In this document: positions 52,452-63,348 of the stretch, piece after piece
Position numbering within the stretch: position 1 is the first letter of the stretch
Layout: each line of letters opens with the position of its first letter
Source of the DNA: Amphiduros pacificus
Lineage: Eukaryota > Annelida > Polychaeta > Phyllodocida > Hesionidae
Assembly: GCA_949316495.1 (NCBI GenBank)
Contig: OX439001.1
Span: forward strand, 23,568,501-23,632,500
Direction: 5' to 3'
Length of the DNA stretch: 64,000 nucleotides
Program-made: the position numbers and the translations under genes
Notes under the pieces: generated by a model
What the model saw: the letters and a program-made list of their open reading frames with translations, nothing else
What the model was told of the DNA's origin: nothing
Databases searched by the model: none

Positions 52452-52738
52452 GGCCATTGGCCGTGGCGCAGTTGGTAAGAGCGCCAGCTTATTAGCACCA
52501 GTTCCTCTGTGGTGATCCAAAGATCGTGGGTTTGATCCCCGGACATGCCGAGATTGAATTCATGATAAAATTTCCCGTTGTCCTTGTAAATTTGTGACCG
52601 GGTGGGTTGTCATGTCAAGAACCTGCGACATGACAATTCAGTGAGGCAGCACTATATCCGTTACAAGTAGGTCTCACGAAATGACTGAAATAATGTTGAT
52701 TGAAAGTGATGTAAAACCCCAAACAGACAAACAAATCC
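52452..52738 (+). mobile_element. SINE family 1, full length
   Basis: Sense copy: GGCCGTGGCGCAGTTGG (A box), GTGGGTTTGATCCCC (B box), the body with CAGTGAGGCAGCAC, and the tail GATGTAAAACCCCAAACAGAC. A 9-bp duplication ATTATGACA lies at 52443-52451 and 52739-52747. The empty site is seen in the third segmental unit at about 62263-62275 (CATTATGACAAATAGC), so this SINE landed after the segments diverged. Confidence 0.93.
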
Positions 52739-53119
52739 ATTATGACAAATAGCATCTACATTCTAGGAATACCCTCTACATTCATAGCATCTACATTCTA
52801 GGAATACCCTCCATTAAGGTATCCATTCTCCTTCCTTTCTCCTATGAGTCATGAGCATCAACATGATCATCTTCAGAGCAGATCAAGAAGTGTCATATTC
52901 TCACTACCTTATGATTCATTTATCAAGCAAGATCTACTTTTTGTAGTTTACCAGCAAACAAATGCTTGCCTTTACAAGCTATTCAGGATAGCCAGTCTCC
53001 CATTCAAATCCATAATCCATCAGTTAATACAATGTGGGTCTCACAATAGATGTACATGTTTGTTATCAAGAATTCACTGATGATAGTTTTGACATTTTCT
53101 TACAGTAAGACATGATTCC

Positions 53120-54139
53120 TTAATCCATGTCAATAAGATTCATGATATCTTCACCAATCTCTTTTTCCCATATGTAAACTTCATCGATGTATTGTTTGTT
53201 TGTTTAGAGTTTTACATCAATTTCAACATTATTTCAGTCATTTCGTGATGAGACCTACTTGTAGCAGATATAGTCCTGCCTCACTGAATTGTCATGTCGC
53301 AGGTCCTTGACATGACGACCCACCCTATGACAGATTTACAAGGATAACAGGTGAACCCTTTGGCATGGACCTCAGCTCATATGTGAATTTCATGTGTATC
53401 ATGAATTCAATCTCGGCATGGCCAGGGATCGAACCCATGACCTTTGGATCACCACAGAGGAACTGGTGCTAATAAGCTGGCACTCTAACCAACTGCGCCA
53501 CGGCCTATGGCCTTCATCAATGTTGCCCTGGTAACTAAATTGATAACTTCCATCTATAAAGCCTCCAAGCACCACATTGGTGTCATCACTGACTAGGAAT
53601 CATCCAATAATAGACTCCCTAGTCTCTCCTTTCAGGATCCTATCTGTATAAATAGCTGCTCTATCAACACCACATACACCAACATTATGGTGCCAATCCA
53701 ATGCTTTTGAAGGTAGTTATCCGTGGATTTCTAAATATTGACCATTCCAGAACAGACTAATACTGCACAAAATCAACATCTGGAAGTAATCTTACTCCCG
53801 CGGATTGATAGAAGCCATTATTGGTAAATAAGACAACCAGATATGGGGAATCATCCAAAGTAAATGTATGATACATCCATAGAGCTAATGAAAATCCATT
53901 TGTGCACCAACCGAATTGGACTAAGCATCGATCATCATGCAGACCCATATCAAGCCATTGTCCACTATCTAAATGTAATGATGAACCATGTATTGACTCC
54001 TGGCTGGTAATATTTGGTTCTGGACCAATTGGAGAAGTTTTAAAGATGGCATTCATAGATGAGTTGAGTATATTTGAAATAGCCAATATTCCTCTTTGTG
54101 TTTCTTCCACTGAATCCATTGAGAGGTACACCACTGCAT
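53120..54139 (-). pseudogene. LamG gene copy 2, broken and split by a SINE
   Basis: The LamG exon starts after a kept acceptor (GTTCAG at about 54140). It is intact through DAVVYLSMDSVEETQ, SGQWLDMGLHDDRC and FSLALWMYHTF. It loses frame near 53775, where the intact copies continue past LLLDIDVQ-type sequence. The SINE at 53191-53511 then interrupts it before the last codons (stop TAA at 53122-53120). No signal-peptide exon was found upstream. It is dead unless heavily re-spliced. Confidence 0.88.
53191..53511 (-). mobile_element. SINE family 1 inside the LamG pseudogene
   Basis: Full antisense copy ending in the A box (CAACTGCGCCACGGCC). Target duplication CTTCATCGATGT (53179-53190) and CTTCATCAATGT (53512-53523), one difference. 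The host sequence is the DEVYIW coding end of LamG. Confidence 0.93.
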
Positions 54140-54312
54140 CTGAACAAATAAACATGTTATTTGTATACATAATATTCATATAAGGAGTTAGATGTTTCAG
54201 GTTAGACAGCTTTAATGTCAAAAAGAGAAAACATTGTACACACACTTTCATCAAATGGTATCAGCATCTTTTACACAATGTAGACAAAGATTAAACATAA
54301 TGGATATGGCAG

Positions 54313-54720
54313 ATTTGTTTGTTTATCTAGGGCTTAACATCACTTTCAACATTATTTCAGTCATTTCGTGATGAGACCTACTTGTAGCAGATATAGTGCT
54401 GCCTCACTGAATGGTCATGTCGCAGGTCCTTGACATAACAACCCACCAAGTCACAGATTTACAAGGACAACGGGTTAACCCTTTAGGCATGTGTGAAATT
54501 GTATCACGAGTTCAATCTCAGCATGGCCGGGGATCGAACCTATAAGATATTGTCGCTCTGACCAACTGCTCGGCCATGGGCTGTGGTGCAGTTGGTTAGA
54601 GTGCCAGCTTATTAGCACCAGTTCCTCTGTGGTGATCCAAAGGTCGTGGGTTCAAACCCCGGCCGTGCCGGGATTGAACTCATGATACAATTTCCCATAT
54701 GAGCTGAGGCCCGTGCCCAT
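54313..54720. mobile_element. Head-to-head pair of SINE family 1 copies
   Basis: The left copy (54313 to about 54575) is antisense and lacks part of the head. The right copy (about 54586-54720) is sense and truncated after the tRNA-like part (GGCTGTGGTGCAGTTGG, GGGTTCAAACCCC). The two heads meet in a short overlap around GCTCGGCCATGGGC. Transcripts across it could fold back, at least over the tRNA-related part. Confidence 0.85.
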
Positions 54721-55910
54721 TCAGTCATTCATTCTAATTAGAATCATGATAGTAATATATCATCATTAAAATCTGCCAAGCCACTTCACTTCAGCATTTG
54801 ATTGAGACAGGTTGTGGAGAAAACCTTATAATTTGCCAAAAAAAATATTCTTGTGGTACAGCCAGATGTGGATTTAGAGTAGAAATGCCTGTTACAATAG
54901 ACTCAACATCAAGGTAAGATATTTCCATAAGCTTCATTAAGATATTGACTGCAATAGTAGTAATTTTGTACACCACTCAGATTAGTTTTCCTTAATACTT
55001 TCACACAAAAACAAAACTAAATACTTCATCTTAATATATACTGCAGGCTTTGGAGGTTCAAATCTATCATCTTTTAAAATTTTATTTTGACAGCATTATT
55101 AAACAGAGGCGGAGACAGGAAAGACAGTGTCCTGGTTGCAAAATAACATACTCATCGTTAGCTAACAATCACACCTCTTCTTGACCCACAGGAAAGACAA
55201 CTTTAACTATGGGTCAAGAAAATGGATGTGTTGCCCTGAACATGCTGAAACAAAGACTTCTGCCAGTCTAAATTCCATTATGGTTACAACACAAAAAGAT
55301 ACTTCACTTATCATCCAACCATCACCACAATGTTTGGTAGGTAATTATTAACACTCATTAATACTTGACACCATCAGAAAGCCAGGATATAAGAATCATT
55401 GTTTGCCTTGTAATCATTATTAGCAGGCTGGCTCAGAAAAGAGGTCTTACAATGCTGAGTGATCTGTTCAGTAGATAGATGTCTGATTATCTGAGGCTTG
55501 ATATCATCCAGAAGCCAAAACACTGTTTCCAGAGGTAGTGCTTGTGATGTGCATTTAGTAGATAGTCAATGATTACACAATCCTACAGAGCATGAACAGT
55601 TGATAATATGTATATTATAGAGGACAGTATAAGGGGCAGAAACAAAAGGCAATAAAGCATTACAAAGCTACTATTGTTGTAAGTGTCAGGTTTGAAGAAT
55701 GACACCTCATGACAAGAAATGATCCATCAGCAGCAACTTACAGTAATGGTAGTAAATTAAACAAACTCTATATTTAGATTGCGTATATCCAGAGAAATAA
55801 TTTTTTTTCTTCTATAGTATATCTTCTTATTACATGATAATGTGTAAGATTGAACAGTTAGGCTCATTTCTTAGCTTGTTCCCTTGTAACTAAATTCCTG
55901 AAAGTCACTG
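54721..55910. other. Non-coding stretch
   Basis: No gene or recognised element. Confidence 0.4.
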
Positions 55911-55914
55911 AACT

Positions 55915-56445
55915 GATAGTGCGTTTTCTTGGCTTTTAACCAGAGGTTTCTACGATATGTAGACATTAATTATTGCAAATCTGTGTTAATGACATAGTTA
56001 AGCTTAGTGTTTATCTGGTTCCCACGCCCCAAATTCCTGTGATTTACGCAGTTGATAGTGTGTTTCCTTGGCTTTTCAATGTTATAAATCTGAAGTTGCT
56101 ACAATATGTTGAAATTAAATTATTGTAAATCTCCGAGCCAAAGATTTTCTGACCAGGACAAAACTGTGTAAATCTTCACCCATCTACACAATTGTACGTT
56201 TTCTTGGCTTTTTAACCTGGAATTTCTACGATATGTAGAAATTAATTATTGCAAATCTGTGCAAATCACATAGTTAAGCTCAGTGTTTCTCTGGTTCCCA
56301 CGCTCCAAAATTCCTGTAATTTATGCAGTTGATAGTGTTTGATTGGCTTTACAAAGGTGTAAACCGAAAGTTACTTCGTTATGTAGAAATTAAATTATCG
56401 CAAATCTGCAAGCCAAAGGTTTTCTGATCAGGACAGAAATATGAT
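55915..56445 (+). repeat. Nested tandem repeats, period ~267 bp
   Basis: The block TTTTCTTGGCTTTT ... TTTCTACGATATGTAGA ... ATTATTGCAAATCTGTG occurs at 55921 and again at 56187. A related half-unit with ATATGTTGAAATTAAATTATTG follows each. So there is a higher-order repeat of about 2 x (133+134) bp. No coding signal. Confidence 0.75.
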
Positions 56446-56654
56446 ATACTTTTGTTTAATAAATTTCTGAGCGTCTATGAGTTGGCTGCCTGGGCTAACC
56501 TCATACATAAATAGGGAAACTCGCTGTGAATTGTGGGCCAATGGCCTACTATGCCTATCTGATATGGGGATCAAGGAGAACTGCAGGCTGAGTATGGACA
56601 GTGTACAATAGGCGTCTTTATTCGGTTGACACAAAAGATACATAGAGTCAGGCC

Positions 56655-56935
56655 AGGTAAGTTTGTTTGTTTGTTTGTTTGTTTGGGGTTTTACATCACT
56701 TTCAACATTATCTCAGTCATTTCGTGATGAGACCTGTAGCAGATTTAGCGCTGCCTCACTGAGTTGTCACAGGTCCTTGACATGACAACCCACCCGGTCA
56801 CAGATTTACAAGGACAATGGGTGAACCCTTTTGCACAGGCCTCAGCACATGTGTGAAACTGTATTATGAATTCCATCTTGGCATGGCCGGGGATCGAACC
56901 CATGACCTTTGGATCAACATCAGTGTATGCAGCAA
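56655..56935 (-). mobile_element. SINE family 1 with long TTTG tail
   Basis: Antisense copy with five to six GTTT units, GGGGTTTTACATCACTTT and body. It ends at CCCATGACCTTTGGATCA and lacks the A-box end. Confidence 0.9.
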
Positions 56936-56982
56936 TATGGTGCCAATCCAATGCTTTTGAAGGTAGTTATCCGTGGAATATA
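56936..56982 (-). pseudogene. Small LamG fragment
   Basis: About 40 bp (ATGGTGCCAATCCAATGC ... GTAGTTATCCGTGGA) is identical to the LamG pseudogene at about 53690-53733. It is the coding site of WHH, beside the SINE end. It is an orphan piece of a further duplication or conversion event. Confidence 0.75.
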
Positions 56983-56999
56983 TAAATTCTGAATTATAC

Positions 57000-57720
57000 A
57001 CCTGACATTTCATTTCAGGGAATGGACCCGATTAAGATGATGACTTAGAATGAGAGGAATACCCAGCTCTTCCAAGAATTAGCCGAAGAAAACTTCCTAA
57101 ACACTACCAGATCAAGACTGAACTATTCTTTGATGCATCAGACACAGATACAGAAGAGCATGAGGGACAGATCATAGATCCACTTGTGGTGTACCGCTGA
57201 TGAATCTGAATCAGATGAAGAGGACCTACTTGAAGAGGATCAACTTGAGCAACACAAAATTTTAACTGACAAACACATTTATATAGCCTTTTGTAGAGGA
57301 GCTTTTGAATATTTGAAACAAAGGCTTACCCCTTAACAAGCCATCTGTGCCAAAAGTAGTACATACACAACTTGCCCTCATTTATGCTATGTGTGATATT
57401 CCCACAAGTAGAAAGCTGTTAGGATTCCTTGGCCATGCTGCTACACTGGGCTGCAATAAATGTTTGAAGCCTTTCCGAACTGACATTGGTCAGAAAGACT
57501 AAAGTGGTACAGATGTGAAGAGATGTGAACAGCCAAACTGGACACAGACAGATCATCTCAGACATGTACAGGACGTTTCGCAAACAAAAACATCCACTGC
57601 TAGGAATGCTGTATAATCTAAATATGATGTCAGATATTTAATGCTGCTTCGATTGCCATACTTTGATGTTATACTGGAAAGAGAGAATTGCATTATTGGA
57701 AATGTGCTAACAAATATAGA
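57000..57720 (+). mobile_element. Relic of a CMC/CACTA-like (tnp2-type) transposase
   Basis: The plus strand reads LALIYAMCDIPTSRKLLGFL then GHAATLGCNKCLKPFRTDIG, with a stop two codons later, and after further breaks YLMLLRLPYFDVI. I recall the same block order (CDIPA-RK-GF-GH---GC-KCLK, later LPYFD) from tnp2-like transposases of CACTA and Plavaka-type elements. An acidic stretch (SDESESDEEDLLEEDQLEQ-like, around 57195-57250) precedes it. No terminal repeats are seen. A short dead fragment. Confidence 0.65.
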
Positions 57721-57924
57721 AATATTAAGAGAACAATGATTAGGAAAATGTTATGTCAAAGTGAGGTGATGGCTAGCCCATTTCCAGGGGTCGAAATGGT
57801 ATCTGGAGAAAATGAGGGAGGGGGTAGTCTAGCTGAAGCCTCAAAGTCCCACCGTCACAGATCATCACTTATATTAGCTTGTTGGGCATCTGATGATGAC
57901 AATGAGACCAGCACTTCATAATTT

Positions 57925-58765
57925 ACAACTTGTGTTTAAATCAGAATTATCTGACTCATGTCCTTGCCAGGATAAATTGGCTGCAGGAAAAAAATGCATA
58001 ATTTTACATAATGAATAAAATTTAATACAAAACAATACTTTTAAATTAAAGTAAGAAATGGCATGATATTCTGATACTACATAAAATTTAAGATTATTTT
58101 GATATTAAAAAGAAATTAATCAGACATTTATTAAGTGCGTAAAAAGCACTTGAAAAAGGGGGCAGTGCCTAAAATCATATTGAATTTAAACTCAGCCCAC
58201 TATTTTGAATGCCATTTAAGCAATAAATAATGCTTTGATTTTCACATATAAATTATGAAGTCAAGCTAGATTTTTATGTTCTTCCTCACATAAACGTGAA
58301 GTTTCTGTAAAATTTAAAAAAATCACATATTTTAATGAGGTATCAATATGTTAATCAAGTCATGTGACCAGACTAAAAAATACATTTTTCAGAATTGGAA
58401 ACTTTTGATCAATTTTAACAATCTCCAAAACTGAAGAGTTCACCAACCAAATGTTTGGAGAGCTCTGCCTGTGTGTAAAGAATATACCTTATCTCATGGA
58501 CCATCAATGTTCATGCCAATGAACCATATATGAATGAATCATATTTTATGTTTGTCCTAGAGACAGAATGTATACAATGTCATATTGATATGAAAATGTT
58601 AGTTTGTCTGATACTAACAAGCATTTTTTGTAAAATGGACAGGCAATGACATTCAATAAAAGGAACTATCTGACAGTGTGTGATTCTGTGATCAGTAAGA
58701 TCATGGGGAATATGTAATCATTTCCTGTGGGTTGTAAATCAGTTTTTTTCTGTGGCCAATATTGT
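57925..58765. other. AT-rich non-coding stretch
   Basis: No gene or recognised element. Confidence 0.4.
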
Positions 58766-58774
58766 TTAAGCAAC

Positions 58775-58935
58775 TGATGCCACTGTGGAGTGTTCATCGT
58801 GTGCACCGGTCCCACTATCAAAGTGGTAGAGTATAGGATCTGTGCCTTTAATGGTTATATAAGTGGAGGACGGGAGGTGGTGGGTTCGACTCCCAATATG
58901 GTCATAGTTGGTGAAAGGGTCGTAAAAACACCATT
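58775..58935 (+). mobile_element. tRNA-derived SINE (family 2), copy 2
   Basis: It reads ATCAAAGTGGTAGAGTATAG, GATCTGTGCCTTTAATGG, AAGTGGAGGACGGGAGG and TGGGTTCGACTCCCAATA (a clear B box). It matches the minus-strand copy at 51120-51240. The 3' part, to about 58960, may also belong to it. Confidence 0.75.
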
Positions 58936-58964
58936 TCACAATTTTCGTTGTGCGCATGCAATAG

Positions 58965-59750
58965 GTAATTTTATGTGCATGTATATGAATATTTATCCCA
59001 AACAGCATAAATTGTAAATGCATATTTATATACATAAATGTTCCTAAACATAGCCGCCTGCCTGAAATGTTGGTTCAGATATGAGGCTGTGAGCTGTAAG
59101 AATTGGACATTTAACCTCAAATGTTAGAAGCAATGTAGTCAGACTGTAATCAGAGGTTTTACACTTAGTAACCCCGATTTGGCTAATATAATGATATTCT
59201 CACAATTATGTCTCCCTGCATATCTGATCAAAAGTACATTTTATTTGTTATATATTGATATATACTCTAGTATTGGAGGGAGCCAAAAGGAACAGTCATC
59301 ACACCTGTCCAGTAATCACTTGATCTCAGAAGTGTACATCTGTGAGACTATTCCATAGTGAACACTACCTTGGTTTATCTCTATCTTAAATAGTTACTGC
59401 TCTCTTTAAAATACATAATTCACTGACTGACAGATTGTCTGTGGGCAATGTAGCGGTTTTAACTCCACCAAAAGAATTCATATTAACAGTGTTTAAGGAC
59501 ATGGATTAACCCTTACATTGATACAACATGACTTAAGATAAACATACTATTGTGGAGTGTTGCCTTGATCAACATGTTATATAATTCATTGCAATAGGCA
59601 AGTCAAACATCTCTTTTATAATAATGTCATCCTTGACTACATTTAGCCATACATGCTGCATGTAGGGCATAATATGGTCACATGTGTTCATAAACTCCAT
59701 GATGTGTGTGCATGACCTTGCATCTTCAACATCTGTTAAATTAATTACAT
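58965..59750. other. Non-coding stretch
   Basis: No gene or recognised element. Confidence 0.4.
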
Positions 59751-59756
59751 ACTATA

Positions 59757-61495
59757 TAAAAAAGCATGAACGTGATCAGAGAGGAAGTGTGACGAGATTT
59801 GAAAAAAAAGTTGCTGTGTGAGGCATGGGCTGCAATAATATTTGCCACTGATAAGAGTGTGTGATCTGGCAGTTCCATCACCATGTTGCCTGCCCTCTGG
59901 TCGAAGTGACGGTTAACTAAACTCCACTTCACTTTTCTTTTGCAAGTTTATGTGAAGGTGTTGTGTTTTTAGCACATTATGAATGGCACAATTATCACTT
60001 ATTTGTTGTCAAAATTACATCAGATATGAACTATTACCCCCAATATGCTTATATTTCTGTATTAGAGCTTTGTTTTCAACCAACGGCAATTTGATCTAAT
60101 TATTAACCTAATTATTAAGCCAGTGGAGGTCCCACAAGGTTTTGCACAAAGGGGCATTCACAGATAAATCTCAAAACGTAGTTACAACAGTGAGAGACAG
60201 CTGCATAAGTAAGAGACAGCTGCATAAGTAAGATACAGCTGCATCTGTGTGAGACAACTGCATAGGTGAGAGACAGCTGCATAGGTGAGGGACATCTGCA
60301 CATGTGAGAGATAATTACAGGGACAGTTATGATTGTGAGACAGCTGCACAAGTGTGAGACAGTTACAACAGTGATAGATAGCTATATATTAAGTAAGAGA
60401 TAGCTGCACAAGGGAGAGATAGTTACAACAGTGAGAGACAGTTACAACAGAGAGATAGCAGCACAAGTGAGATACAGCTACATAAGTGAGAGATAGCTGT
60501 ACAAGTGAGAGGCAGCTATATAAGTGAGACAGCTGATTAGATGATAGAGTAACAGACAGCTGCAGAGAGATAGCTGTACAAGTGAGAGGCAGCTACATAA
60601 TTGAAACAGCTGCATAGATGATAGTTACATTAAGAGACAGTTTCAACAATGAAACAGACAGCTGCAGAGAGATTGCTGTACAAGTGAGAGGCAGCTACAT
60701 AAGTGAGACAGCTGCATAGATGATGGTTACCGTAAGAGACAGATACAACAACGAAACATAGACAGCTGCATCAGTGAAAGATAGCTGGACAAGTGAGAGA
60801 TATTTACAGCAGTGAGAGATAGCTGCACAAGTGAGAGATAGTTGCAACAGTGATATAGAGACAGATGCATAAGTGAGACATGTCCAACAGTGAGATACAT
60901 TTACAACAGAGAGATAGCTGCACATGTGAGACAACTGTATCAGTGAGAGATAGCTGTACAAGGAAGAGACAGCTGCATTAGTCAGAGAGAGTTACAACGG
61001 TGAGACAGTTGTAGCAGTGAGAGATAGCTGCACAAGTGAGAGACAGCTACATTAATGAGAGATAGCTTTACAAGTGAGACAGCTACATAAGTGAGAGATA
61101 GTTGCACAAGTGAGAGACAGCTGCATAAGTGAGAGACAGTTACAACAGAGATATAGCTGCACATGTGAGATACAGCTGTGAGATATAGCTGTACAAGTGA
61201 GAGGCAGCTATATAAGTGAGACAGCTGCATAACATAGATGATAGTTACAGTAAGATACAACAATGAGACATAGACAGCTGCATTAGTGAGATATAGCTGC
61301 ACAAGTGAGAGATAGTTACAGCAGTGAGAGATAGCTGCACAAGTGAGATGTGTTACAACAGTGATATAGCTGCATAATAAGTGATAGATAGCTGCACAAT
61401 TTAGAGATAGCTGCACATGTGAGAGACAGCTGCATAAGGAAGAGATAGCTACAACAGTGAAAGACAGCATCCTTTCCCAGCCGAAGGCACTTGTT
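59757..61495 (-). mobile_element. Minisatellite-bearing module, copy 2
   Basis: Inverted relative to copy 1. The right edge is TCCCAGCCGAAGGCACTTGT (61475-61495), then about 1.3 kb of the 18-19 bp unit (CACAAGTGAGAGATAGCTG type). The same unique sequence follows (CACAAAGGGGC, later TATGAATGGCACAATT), to GCATGAACGTGATCAGAGAGG at about 59764. No foldback arms surround it. The minisatellite is more than twice as long as in copy 1. Confidence 0.88.
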
Positions 61496-61794
61496 TAAGA
61501 TAAAAAATGTACTGTAAGTGCTCAAAAATATAATATATTTTTTAATATGAGGATAATATGAGGATATATGGTTCTAACACAGATTCTAATAATTTCAAAG
61601 ACCAACAATGATATAAGAACAAATCATGTGCAGAAATGGGTGGTGGACATTCGATTTACCCTGTAGTCAAAGAAGGAGGCTCTCTGAGGTGATTTATATG
61701 TGATAAAGAAACAGGATCTCCATCCTACTGCGGTAACCCTCCCATTTAGAGTCGTGAAAGTTTTATTGGATATTTATTGTGAAAATCTTGCAGT

Positions 61795-61885
61795 AGCTAT
61801 ACTGTACAGTGCCCCCTGCTGTCCAAGGATAGTTGTGGGATGATGTTTCTGACCAAGGTTTGGGGGTCCAAGCTTTTTTGTATTA
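61795..61885 (+). pseudogene. LRR gene 3'-end fragment, third copy
   Basis: TGTACAGTGCCCCCTGCTGT, CAAGGATAGTTGTGG, GATGATGTTTCTGACCAAGG and then GTATTAAACTTAATATTAAC match the LRR cap end and its downstream sequence. Only about 90 bp remain. It marks the third segmental unit. Confidence 0.85.
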
Positions 61886-62641
61886 AACTTAATATTAACA
61901 TACATACTACACAAAGACCTGAGCATCCTAAATCTGATATCATTTAGAGAAAACTCACAAGAAAGGTAAATGCACATATTTATTTCACAACAAAATTAAA
62001 ATGCAAATAACTGCATGACAGGTGGCATGTAGTTTTGGGACATTATATTTATTTTGATGATGAAATTATATCTTAGGAAGTGTAGATACTAATGTCATAT
62101 GGTTCATTTAGTGTCTTTTCCTTTTTGTTACACCCTTTTCCTTAGTTTGGTAAAACGTGTGTCCAGACATTATGGGTAATAAAAGAATATTGAATATTTC
62201 TGTCATTTTGACCTTATTGAGACTGAGTGTAAAGAACATAGCAATGCAACCCTAACTCCCATTCCATTATGACAAATAGCATCTTAAGTCTAACCTGCAG
62301 TCTAAGAATACCCTCAATTAAGGTATTCATTCTCCTTCCCTTCTCCTAAGAGTCATAAGAATCAGCATGTTCATCTTCAGAGCAGAACGAAAAGTGTTAT
62401 ACTCTGACTTATTACCAGATACTTCAATTATCAAGCAAGCTCTACTTTTTGTAGTTTACCATTAAACAATCTGGCTTTCAATGCTTTTCTTTACAGGCTA
62501 TTCAGGATAGCCAGTTTCCCATTCAAATATTCAAATCCATAATCTATCAGTAAATGTAGTGTGGGTCTCTACATAGATTTATGTACATATCTATCCAATG
62601 CGTTACAAGATTTTGTAAAAGCCAATGCAAGACATGATTCC
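61886..62641. other. Duplicated spacer between LRR and LamG
   Basis: It parallels about 45.7-46.15 kb and 52.1-53.1 kb (shared TCATCTTCAGAGCAGA, CTACTTTTTGTAGTTTACCA). No gene is seen. Confidence 0.7.
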
Positions 62642-63348
62642 TCAATCCATGTCAATAAGATTCCTGATGATATCTTCACCGATCTCTTTTTCCCATATGT
62701 AGACTTCATCGATGTAGCCTTGATAACTAAATTCATAACGTCCATCTATGTCGCCTCCAATTATCACATTGGTTTCAGAATGGAGTGCATATGGTCCATC
62801 AGCCAATCTTACAGTCTCCCCTTTCATGGTCCCATCTATATAAACAGCTGCTCTATCAATGCCACATACACCTACAATATGGTGCCAACCCAATGCATAT
62901 GAAGGTAGTTCTCCTTGGATTTCTAAATATGAACCATTTTCCAAGCAGACCAGTACAATTTTCTTTACATTTTGTGCAGAATCAACATCAAGAAATAATG
63001 ATACTCCCGGGGACTGAAAATAACCATTATTGGTAAATAAGACAATCATATATCTGGAATCATCCAAATTGAATGTATAATACATCCAAAGAGCTAATGA
63101 AAATCCGTTTGTGCACCAGCTTAACTGTCCCAAGCATCTATCATCATGCAGTCCCATATCAAGCCATTGTCCACTATCTAAATGTAGTGATAACCCATGT
63201 ATTGACTCCTGGTTGGTAATATTTGGTTCTAGACCATTTGGAGAAGTTACAAGGATAGCATTCATAGATGGGTTGAGTATATTTGAAATAGCCCATATTC
63301 CTATTTGTGTTTCTTCCACCGTATCCATTGAGAGATACACCACTGCAT
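62642..63348 (-). CDS. LamG gene copy 3, domain exon (gene runs off the right edge)
   Basis: The exon is open from the acceptor TTTTGGCAG (before 63348) to the TAG/TGA-type stop at 62642. It aligns throughout with the first gene: DAVVYLSMDTVEETQ, SGQWLDMGLHDDRC, FSLALWMYYTF, GWHHIVGVCG, AVYIDGTMKG, GYIDEVYIWEKEI. It keeps phase 1 at the acceptor. The intron sequence beyond matches the first gene's intron (compare 63840-63890 with 49170-49225). By the spacing of copy 1, the signal-peptide exon should lie some hundreds of bases past 64000. Differences are spread over the domain, about three of ten residues in places, so it is an old, possibly functional paralogue. The function is as for copy 1. 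Confidence 0.85.

Noticed and set aside
54586-54670. A tRNA gene at the GGCTGTGGTGCAGTTGG head (also at 52452)
   Set aside because: A and B boxes are there, but the sequence continues into the SINE body and does not fold into a full cloverleaf with a matching acceptor stem; it is repeated with the SINE.
60115-61470. CRISPR-like array
   Set aside because: Short units are contiguous and variable, without spacers of constant length; the genome is animal.
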